Below, piece by piece: positions 7,796 through 12,782 of a stretch of DNA of 12,782 bases; within the stretch, counting starts at the first letter, position 1; every line of letters begins with the position of its first letter. A program made the translations under genes and the position numbers. Under the pieces are notes generated by a model. The model ran no database searches. It worked only from the letters and a program-made list of their open reading frames with translations, and had not been told where the DNA came from. Where the stretch lies: the NCBI GenBank assembly GCA_013362385.1, contig JABFWC010000310.1:1-12782 (forward strand), given 5' to 3'. This stretch comes from Pseudarthrobacter sp. Lineage in GTDB: Bacteria > Actinomycetota > Actinomycetes > Actinomycetales > Micrococcaceae.

Positions 7796-7808
7796 CCCCG
7801 AAACGGGG
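7796..7808 (+). terminator. Short hairpin after the ligase gene
   Basis: CCCCG, AAA, CGGGG: a compact five-pair stem 25 bases past the stop codon, with no T tract. Its right arm is also the left arm of the larger inverted repeat, so the two structures exclude each other. Confidence 0.4.
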
Positions 7809-7873
7809 CACTTCGACACGGACAGGCCGGCCGCCGTCGTGATTTACGACGCCGGGGCCCCCAAAGTGCCCCG
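7804..7873. repeat. Large inverted repeat in the convergent gap (likely bidirectional terminator)
   Basis: Perfect ten-base arms, CGGGGCACTT (7804-7813) and AAGTGCCCCG (7864-7873), enclose a second stem, CGTCGT (7835-7840) with ACGACG (7846-7851), closing on GATTT. The whole lies between the stop codons of the convergent ligase and tsaD genes. It is the only notable content of the 118-base gap 7771-7888. The position suggests transcription termination or RNA end protection for both genes. It could also be one copy of a dispersed intergenic repeat. Confidence 0.6.
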
Positions 7874-7888
7874 GGACGGCAGGCCGGT

Positions 7889-8980
7889 TCAGGCCGGCAG
7901 CGACACTGACGTCACCGGCATCGACGAGTCCGGGGCGAAGCCGATGCCGCTGGGTTCCACGCCGGCCATCACCAACTGGGCACCGAGGGCCGCCACCATG
8001 GCGCCGTTGTCGGTGCACAGGTCCAACGGCGGAACGTGCAGCCGGATCCCGGCGGATGCGCAGCGCTGCCGGGTCAGTTCGCGCAGGCGTGAGTTGGCCG
8101 CGACCCCGCCGCCGAGCAGGACGTCCTTGATGCCGCGCTCCCGGCAGGCCAGGACCGCCTTGGACGAGATCACGTCCACCACGGCTTCCTGGAATGCGGC
8201 GGCAATGTCCGCCACCGGGATCTCCTCCCCGCGGGCCTCGAACTGCTCCACGCACCGGGCCACCGCCGTCTTGAGCCCACTGAAGGACCAGTCATACCGG
8301 TGCGGGCCCGGTTCTTCCGCGGTTCCCATGTATTTGGGCTGGGTCAGGCCCCGCGGGAAGCGGATGGCCTTCGGGTTGCCGCTGCGGGCCATCCTGTCGA
8401 TCGCGGGGCCGCCGGGATAGCCGAGCCCCAGGATGCGCGCCACCTTGTCGTAGGCTTCGCCCGCGGCGTCGTCGATGGTGGAGCCCAGGAGGACCACGTC
8501 GCTGGTGATGCTGTTGATCTGCAGGATCTCCGTGTGGCCGCCCGAGACCAGCAGGGCGCCAAGGTTCTCCGGCAGTTCCTGCTTCTTGCCGTCCTCCCGG
8601 CCATCCAGGAGCCCGACGCCGACATGGGCCACCAGGTGGTTGATGGCGTAGAGCGGCTTTCCCGTGGCCACGGCCAGGGCCTTCGCCGCACACACGCCCA
8701 CCATGAGCGCGCCGGCCAGGCCGGGGCCGGACGTGACGGCGATGGCGTCCACGTCCGCAAGTTCCACGCCCGCTTCGGCGAGCGCCTGGTCCAGCGTGGG
8801 GACGAACGCGTCCAGGTGCGCCCGGGAGGCGATCTCGGGGATGACCCCGCCGAAGCGGACGTGCTCGTCCATCGAGGAGGAGACGGTGTTGGTCAGGAGG
8901 GTGGTGCCGCGGACGATGCCCACGCCCGTCTCGTCGCAGGATGATTCGATGCCGAGCACCAGGGGCTGCGTGCGGTTCAT
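7889..8980 (-). CDS. tsaD: TsaD, tRNA t6A37 threonylcarbamoyltransferase catalytic subunit
   Basis: Transfers the threonylcarbamoyl group from threonylcarbamoyl-AMP to A37 of ANN-decoding tRNAs, working with TsaB and TsaE. The 363 residues are slightly longer than the usual 335-345. The Kae1/YgjD features are [15 protein letters not shown] (9-23), the Fe-binding HxxxH as HLVAH (H115, H119), [10 protein letters not shown] (143-152), the G-rich [13 protein letters not shown] (185-196), [12 protein letters not shown] (289-300), and the metal-binding aspartate D324 in CTDNGAM. The start ATG at 8978-8980 overlaps the rimI stop as ATGA; the open frame runs further upstream, but that part is only shadow coding. 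It is the last gene of alr-tsaE-tsaB-rimI-tsaD. In mycobacteria groES follows directly; here a convergent gene cluster intervenes. Confidence 0.96.
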   Translation of the reverse strand: MNRTQPLVLGIESSCDETGVGIVRGTTLLTNTVSSSMDEHVRFGGVIPEIASRAHLDAFVPTLDQALAEAGVELADVDAIAVTSGPGLAGALMVGVCAAKALAVATGKPLYAINHLVAHVGVGLLDGREDGKKQELPENLGALLVSGGHTEILQINSITSDVVLLGSTIDDAAGEAYDKVARILGLGYPGGPAIDRMARSGNPKAIRFPRGLTQPKYMGTAEEPGPHRYDWSFSGLKTAVARCVEQFEARGEEIPVADIAAAFQEAVVDVISSKAVLACRERGIKDVLLGGGVAANSRLRELTRQRCASAGIRLHVPPLDLCTDNGAMVAALGAQLVMAGVEPSGIGFAPDSSMPVTSVSLPA

Positions 8981-9498
8981 TGATTGCCTGCTTCCGTAGT
9001 TTCCCCGCTGCCGGTTCCAGGGGTGTCCGCGAGTTGGAGCCGCATGATCAGGGCGTCCACCCCGTCCCGGTAATAGCGGCGGCGGACGTGGATCTGTTCG
9101 AATCCGAACCGGACGTACAGCTTTTGCGCGCGTGGATTGTCTGCGCGGACCTCGAGGAGGACCTCCGATGCCCACCGGCGCCGGGCCTCCCCGATCAGCT
9201 CGGTCAGCAGGGTACTGCCGATGCCACGGCCCTCGAAGTCAGGCACGACGGCGATGGTCTGGACGTCGGCGATCGGCTCGATGCACCTGAGGCCGGCGTA
9301 GCCCACGATGCCGCCGCCGGCTTCGGCCACGAGGTAGCGGCGGGTTTCCGGCTGGGAGAGTTCGTCCAGGAACATCTGCAGCGGCCAGGCGTCGATGGGA
9401 AAAAGCTGGCGTTCAAGGGCTTCGACGGCGGGCACATCGTCCAGCGTCATGTCCCGGACGGTGACTTCCGCCCGATGGGATTCCGGTGCCGCGCTCAC
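8977..9498 (-). CDS. rimI: RimI-type N-alpha-acetyltransferase (GNAT)
   Basis: GNAT-fold enzyme that acetylates protein N-termini, named for ribosomal protein S18 in E. coli. The 173 residues carry an N-terminal beta strand and helix with [17 protein letters not shown] (13-29) and the [19 protein letters not shown] acetyl-CoA segment (80-98), in which RGIG binds pyrophosphate. The typical RimI block [19 protein letters not shown] (115-133) holds the candidate catalytic E116 and Y128. About 20 residues after the core, rich in Gly, Thr and Glu, are an extension. The start is GTG at 9496-9498, overlapping the tsaB stop as GTGA; the end overlaps tsaD as ATGA, so translation is probably coupled on both sides. 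The location between tsaB and tsaD is the usual actinobacterial order, but its acetylation target here is unknown. Confidence 0.93.
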   Translation of the reverse strand: MSAAPESHRAEVTVRDMTLDDVPAVEALERQLFPIDAWPLQMFLDELSQPETRRYLVAEAGGGIVGYAGLRCIEPIADVQTIAVVPDFEGRGIGSTLLTELIGEARRRWASEVLLEVRADNPRAQKLYVRFGFEQIHVRRRYYRDGVDALIMRLQLADTPGTGSGETTEAGNQ

Positions 9499-10166
9499 AG
9501 CGCCCGCTTCCGCGGCCCGGGCACCTGCGCGTCGGATTCGCGCAGGTACAGGGGCGTGGAGTCCAGGAGGGCGGCCCCGGAAGCGAGCCTGGCCAGGGCA
9601 AACTGGCCAAGATAGAGGGCATCGGGCTGCTCCTGCGCAAAGTCCGGATCGGCCGTGAGTGCATCCGCGTACAGTCCGGCACCGGCGCCGAATGCCGGCA
9701 GGTCCGGCAGGTCCGCGGCGAAACCGACGTGCGGGCCGTCCTCCAGCAGCGGCAGCTGGCCGTCGCTGAGGCTGTAGCGGGCCCAGTAGACCTCCTTGCG
9801 GCGGGCATCGGTCACCACGAGGAACCCGGGAACAGCGGCGGTGGATTCAGCGACCTCCAAAGCCACCGCGTCCAGGCTCATGACGCCGTGCAGCGGTTTC
9901 CCCCAGACGAAGGCCAGGGTCCGCGCGGTGGCGATGCCCGAGCGCAGGCCGGTGAAGGGCCCCGGACCTACGCCCACCACCAGAGCATCGATGTCCTGGC
10001 CGGTGACCCCCGCCGACGCGAGCATGTCGTGGATCCCGGGAGCCAGGACCTCGGCGTGGCTGCGGGTGTCCTCGGTGGAGAAACTTGCGACGACGGTTTC
10101 CGGGGCGTCATCGGACACCAGCGCCGCGCTGGCCACCGCCGACGTATCGATGGCAAGAATCAGCAT
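9495..10166 (-). CDS. tsaB: TsaB, t6A biosynthesis scaffold protein
   Basis: Inactive paralogue of TsaD that dimerises with it and supports threonylcarbamoyl transfer to tRNA A37. The 223 residues match the usual length of about 210-230. Diagnostic segments are the opening LILAIDTSAVASAALV (2-17), TRSHAEVLAPGI (34-45), the highly conserved GVGPGPFTGLRSGIATAR (65-82), TDARRKEVYWARY (119-131) and the C-terminal TPLYLRESDA (204-213). The metal-binding His pair of TsaD is absent, as expected. The start ATG at 10164-10166 lies inside the tsaE end, giving a 7-base overlap. The 3' end overlaps rimI by 4 bases. The last residues GPRKRAL are basic and specific to this protein. Confidence 0.95.
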   Translation of the reverse strand: MLILAIDTSAVASAALVSDDAPETVVASFSTEDTRSHAEVLAPGIHDMLASAGVTGQDIDALVVGVGPGPFTGLRSGIATARTLAFVWGKPLHGVMSLDAVALEVAESTAAVPGFLVVTDARRKEVYWARYSLSDGQLPLLEDGPHVGFAADLPDLPAFGAGAGLYADALTADPDFAQEQPDALYLGQFALARLASGAALLDSTPLYLRESDAQVPGPRKRAL

Positions 10167-10765
10167 GGCGCGGTTCCTTCACGGGTGGCCGGACCGGGAG
10201 CGGCTGCCCAGCGAGGGCCGTACCCGCGCATCACGATGGTCCGTGGCTCGTCGGTGTCCTCGGCGTCGAAGTCCAGGCTGCCGGACTGCGCGGTGGCACT
10301 GAAAGCACCCAGGCCGATGGCCCGGTGGAAGTCAATTTCCAGCCTGCTCTCGCTCAGGTGCTCCACGCGCTCGTGGCCCCATTCGACCACGGTGACGGAC
10401 GAGTCCAGGGTGTTTTCGAGGTCGATGTCGTCAATCTCCGCAGCAGAGCCCAGCCGGTACGCATCCACGTGCACCAGGTCCGGGCCGCCGGGACGGGGAC
10501 CGTCCGGGAGGTTGGGATGGATCCGGACCAGGACGAAGGTGGGTGAGATGATGCCGTCGCGGACGCCAAGGCCCTCCCCCAGGCCCTGGGTGAACGTGGT
10601 TTTCCCGGCACCCAGCTCGCCGGAAAGCACCAGCAGGTCGCCGGCCCCAAGCACCCCCGCCAGGCGTTTGCCGAGGGCATGGGTCTGTTCCGCCGTGGTC
10701 GCCGAAAAGGTCTCCTCCCAGTTGGCCTGCGCCGGCTGCGAAGACGGTTTTCCTGCCCCGCTCAT
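10160..10765 (-). CDS. tsaE: TsaE, t6A biosynthesis ATPase
   Basis: ATPase that binds the TsaB-TsaD dimer and resets it between rounds of t6A synthesis. Walker A is GELGAGKTT (49-57), followed by IISPTFVLV (72-80), HVDAYRL (99-105) and the VVEWGHER segment (126-133); most homologues have EWGE or EWAE at the last. The protein is 201 residues against roughly 150-160 for E. coli-type TsaE. The extra part is a C-terminal tail from about residue 155 with no motif that I recognise. I chose ATG at 10763-10765 because it overlaps the alr stop as ATGA and the TsaE fold begins some 15 residues later. The frame stays open far upstream inside alr, but that is a high-GC shadow. Its end overlaps tsaB by 7 bases. 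Confidence 0.95.
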   Translation of the reverse strand: MSGAGKPSSQPAQANWEETFSATTAEQTHALGKRLAGVLGAGDLLVLSGELGAGKTTFTQGLGEGLGVRDGIISPTFVLVRIHPNLPDGPRPGGPDLVHVDAYRLGSAAEIDDIDLENTLDSSVTVVEWGHERVEHLSESRLEIDFHRAIGLGAFSATAQSGSLDFDAEDTDEPRTIVMRGYGPRWAAAPGPATREGTAPC

Positions 10766-12000
10766 GCGGCACCCGCCCCGCCGTGGACCGCGGCAAGTCC
10801 TGCTCCCGCCCCGGCTGTATCGTCCTCGTTGATGAAGCGCCGCGGCACCCGCGGACTGATCCGGGTCACGATTTCGTAGTTGATGGTTCCGGCCGCGCGG
10901 GCCCAGTCGTCGGCGGTGGGGCCGGCGTCGGCGCCGTCTCCGAACAGCACTGCCTCGGCCCCCGGCAGGCCCTCGCCGGCGTGCTCTGCCCCGAGGTCGA
11001 TCACCATCTGGTCCATGGCGATCCGGCCCACTACCGGGTACGTCTTTCCCGCCACCCGCACGGGACCGCCGGTGGCGACCCGGGGAACGCCGTCGGCGTA
11101 GCCCAGCGGAATCAGGGCAAGGGTGGTCCGGCCGCTCGTGTGGTACCGCAGGCCATAGGACACGCCCTGCCCCTCCGGCACTTCCTTGCACTGCGACACC
11201 AGCGTGCGCAGCGTCATGGCCGGGCGCAGGCCCAGCTCGGCGGACGTCTGCCCGTCGAAGGGCGAGAGCCCGTAAATGCCCAGGCCCGCGCGCACCAGGT
11301 CGAAGTGCGTGTCGGGCCGGGAAAGCGTGGCCGGCGTGTTGGCCAGGTGCCGCACTTCGGGGTCCACGCCGGCGTCCTCGGCGATGGCCACCGCTTCGCG
11401 GAAAGCAGCCACCTGCTGGTCCGTTTCGGGCCGCTCCGGTTCGTCCGCCACGGCCAGGTGGGAGAAGATGCCCACCACGCGCAGCAGGCCCTGGTCCTGG
11501 TATTCGACGGCTTCGCCCACCAGGCGGTCCCAGTCCTCGGGCGTGCACCCGTTGCGTCCCAGGCCGGTGTCAATCTTCAGGTGCACCCGCGCAGGACGTT
11601 CCTGTTCGCGGGCCGCAGCGACAATCCGTTCCAGTTCCCACCCGGAGCAGCCGATGTCGACGCCGGCGGCCACGGCAGCGCCGAAGTTGCTGTCGGTGGT
11701 GTGCAGCCAGGCAAGTAAGGGAGCGTCGATGCCGGCGGCACGCAGCGCGAGCGCCTCGGAGATGTGCGCGACGCCCAGCCAGGAGGCTCCTGCCTGCAGG
11801 GCTGCGCGCGCCACGGGGACGGCGCCGTGGCCGTAGGCGTCGGCCTTGACGACGGCCATGACTTTCGCCGGGGACGCGGCGGCGGCAAGCCGGCGGACGT
11901 TATGGCGGATGGCGTCCAGGTCGATCACGGCGGACCGTTCGTGGCGGGGGTCGGGCCCCTGGGCAGCGCTGAATTCACCGGTTGTTGCGGGGTAAGTCAC
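10762..12000 (-). CDS. alr: Alanine racemase
   Basis: PLP enzyme that converts L-alanine to D-alanine for peptidoglycan, in the cytosol. The 412 residues are a little longer than usual because of some 20 extra residues at each end. The PLP lysine is K52 in AVVKADAYGHG (49-59), and the second catalytic residue is Y282 in GVSYGLRYHTSG. Other marks are LKIDTGLGRNG (141-151), HLANTPA (218-224), VRAGLGIYGLSP (236-247), LIPLGYADG (296-304) and VGRIAMDQM (324-332). The start is GTG at 11998-12000. It lacks a ribosome site but stands 7 bases from a TAGAAT box, so a leaderless message is likely. It is the first gene of the operon with tsaE, tsaB, rimI and tsaD, so D-alanine supply and t6A synthesis share one promoter. 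Confidence 0.96.
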   Translation of the reverse strand: MTYPATTGEFSAAQGPDPRHERSAVIDLDAIRHNVRRLAAAASPAKVMAVVKADAYGHGAVPVARAALQAGASWLGVAHISEALALRAAGIDAPLLAWLHTTDSNFGAAVAAGVDIGCSGWELERIVAAAREQERPARVHLKIDTGLGRNGCTPEDWDRLVGEAVEYQDQGLLRVVGIFSHLAVADEPERPETDQQVAAFREAVAIAEDAGVDPEVRHLANTPATLSRPDTHFDLVRAGLGIYGLSPFDGQTSAELGLRPAMTLRTLVSQCKEVPEGQGVSYGLRYHTSGRTTLALIPLGYADGVPRVATGGPVRVAGKTYPVVGRIAMDQMVIDLGAEHAGEGLPGAEAVLFGDGADAGPTADDWARAAGTINYEIVTRISPRVPRRFINEDDTAGAGAGLAAVHGGAGAA

Positions 12001-12007
12001 CTAACTG

Positions 12008-12013
12008 ATTCTA
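12008..12013 (-). promoter_or_regulatory. -10 box of the alr-tsaE-tsaB-rimI-tsaD operon, leaderless type
   Basis: TAGAAT on the minus strand, then CAGTTAG, then GTG. The 7-base gap predicts transcription from the first base of alr. A weak TTATTC at 12032-12037, 18 bases upstream, may be the -35 box. Confidence 0.55.
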
Positions 12014-12015
12014 GT

Positions 12016-12030
12016 GCGGGCGCTTCCCGC
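12016..12030 (-). terminator. Short GC hairpin between the kinase gene and alr
   Basis: GCGGG and CCCGC enclose a five-base loop, 26 bases after the kinase stop codon. There is no T tract. It lies in the spacer of the alr promoter, so it may end kinase transcription only weakly. Confidence 0.3.
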
Positions 12031-12056
12031 CGAATAATCGCGGCCGGCGGGGGCGG

Positions 12057-12782
12057 TCAGGCGTCCGAAAGGTGCGCGATGGTGGCGGCGGCCCGGCGCT
12101 GCGCCGCGAGCGGAACGTCCTGCAGGATCTCCGCCAGGAACGCGAAGCGCCGCAGCCACTGGCTCATTTGCCGCTCGGGGCGGGCGTTGGCGCGCTTCCA
12201 CCAGTCCGCGATGTCGCCCCATCCCGGTGCGGCCAATGATCCGCCAACCTCCTGTACGGCCAGGGAGGCGCACAGGTTGGCGAACCGCAGCCGGTTCCCC
12301 AGCGGCCAGCCGGCCAGCGTCCCAACGATGAAGGCGGCATCGAAGCAATCGCCGGCCCCGGTGGGATCGTGGGCCTTGACCGGCAGCGACGGAACCCATT
12401 CCTCCTCCCCCGTTTGCGAGTCCACGGCCATGGCGCCCTGCGCGCCGAGCGTCACCACGGCCACCGGGACCCGGTCCGCCAGGGCGTAGAGCGCGCTCCA
12501 CGGGTTGTCCTTGCCGGTCAAGGCCATGGCCTCGCGCTGGTTCGGGAGGAAGGCGTAGAAATACTGCAGGTTCTCGAGCCGCACCGGTGCCCACTCGCCG
12601 CTGGGGTCCCAGCCCACATCCCCGAACAGCTTCACCCCGGCGGCCTGGGCGGAACGTGCCCAGGGTTCCACTTCCAGGCCCACCTCGGCGATGCCCGCGA
12701 GCGCCCGCGGCGGGTTACCGATCAGTTCGGAGCTGGTCACGGGCGCGGAGTGGCCGTGGGTCACCAGGGAGCGGTCCTGGTC
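12057..12782 (-). CDS. PfkB-family carbohydrate kinase, 5' end outside the window
   Basis: Ribokinase/fructokinase-type enzyme that phosphorylates a sugar or nucleoside with ATP. Only the C-terminal part is seen. The frame is open to the window edge with six more codons (DQDRSL) before the GTG at 12764, so that GTG is an internal valine. Seen in order are a substrate-domain stretch with LFGDVGWDPSGEW, the hinge LPNQREAMALTG, VVTLGAQGAM, and the PfkB signature DPTGAGDCFDAAF, whose last GAGD aspartate is the catalytic base. About 45 residues after the core (WWKRANARPERQMSQWLRRFAFL...) form a helical-looking tail. The sugar substrate cannot be told from this fragment. The stop is at 12057 and alr follows 56 bases later on the same strand, with its own promoter. 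Confidence 0.9.
   Translation of the reverse strand, partial: DQDRSLVTHGHSAPVTSSELIGNPPRALAGIAEVGLEVEPWARSAQAAGVKLFGDVGWDPSGEWAPVRLENLQYFYAFLPNQREAMALTGKDNPWSALYALADRVPVAVVTLGAQGAMAVDSQTGEEEWVPSLPVKAHDPTGAGDCFDAAFIVGTLAGWPLGNRLRFANLCASLAVQEVGGSLAAPGWGDIADWWKRANARPERQMSQWLRRFAFLAEILQDVPLAAQRRAAATIAHLSDA

Noticed and set aside
8981..9175. Upstream extension of the tsaD frame by 65 codons
   Set aside because: The added residues are Arg/Pro-rich and overlap rimI. The family begins at [13 protein letters not shown], a few residues after the ATG at 8980.
10766..11548. Upstream extension of the tsaE frame through most of alr
   Set aside because: The translation is Gly/Arg/Pro-rich filler and alr motifs fill the same DNA in another frame. 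The ATG at 10765 that overlaps the alr stop is the sensible start.
12762..12764. GTG at 12764 as the start of the PfkB-family kinase
   Set aside because: The frame is open to the window edge, and PfkB kinases need a large N-terminal part that is missing here. The GTG reads as an internal valine.

Overview
The window looks like a piece of chromosome from a high-GC actinobacterium, most likely a Micrococcales member of the Arthrobacter/Pseudarthrobacter type. The reasons are the strong GC bias with long shadow frames opposite most genes, frequent GTG starts, a groES-linked GroEL with a His-containing tail, CIRCE control of groESL, and the conserved actinobacterial gene order alr-tsaE-tsaB-rimI-tsaD. 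The genus assignment is inference; no rRNA or marker outside these genes was available. I see no mobile elements, CRISPR arrays, tRNA or rRNA genes.

Right to left (most genes are on the minus strand): a PfkB-family sugar kinase, cut by the right edge (12057-12782), is followed by a tightly overlapping operon (12000 down to 7889). This runs alr (alanine racemase, cell wall D-Ala), tsaE, tsaB, rimI, tsaD. The three tsa genes encode most of the machinery that makes the t6A modification on ANN-decoding tRNAs, and rimI encodes an N-terminal acetyltransferase. Every junction in this operon overlaps by 4 or 7 bases, so translational coupling is likely. A convergent gap with a large inverted repeat (7771-7888) separates tsaD from a plus-strand GCS2/YbdK-type glutamate-cysteine ligase (6619-7770). 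This gene diverges from a secreted NagZ-like GH3 lipoprotein (4806-6515). The nagZ gene is followed after 28 bases by a shikimate-dehydrogenase-like gene of the HI0607 (SDH-L) type (3947-4777).

A plus-strand SAM-dependent methyltransferase with a THUMP-like C-terminal part (2704-3942) ends 4 bases from that gene and diverges from a small two-helix membrane protein (2270-2650). The left end carries groES-groEL (2016 down to 32). It has two CIRCE operators wrapped around a recognisable promoter, a 130-base leader containing a candidate upstream ORF, and a strong hairpin between the two cistrons.

Functionally the window is mostly housekeeping: protein folding, tRNA modification, cell wall precursor and recycling enzymes. 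The points most worth a second look are regulatory. Four start codons sit exactly 7 bases after a TAGNNT box, which suggests leaderless transcripts. The groES leader may carry a ribosome-binding site and upstream ORF built into a CIRCE spacer. A terminator-like hairpin stands between groES and groEL. A five-gene block sits between tsaD and groES, which are adjacent in mycobacteria. I did not find a clearly new multi-gene system.
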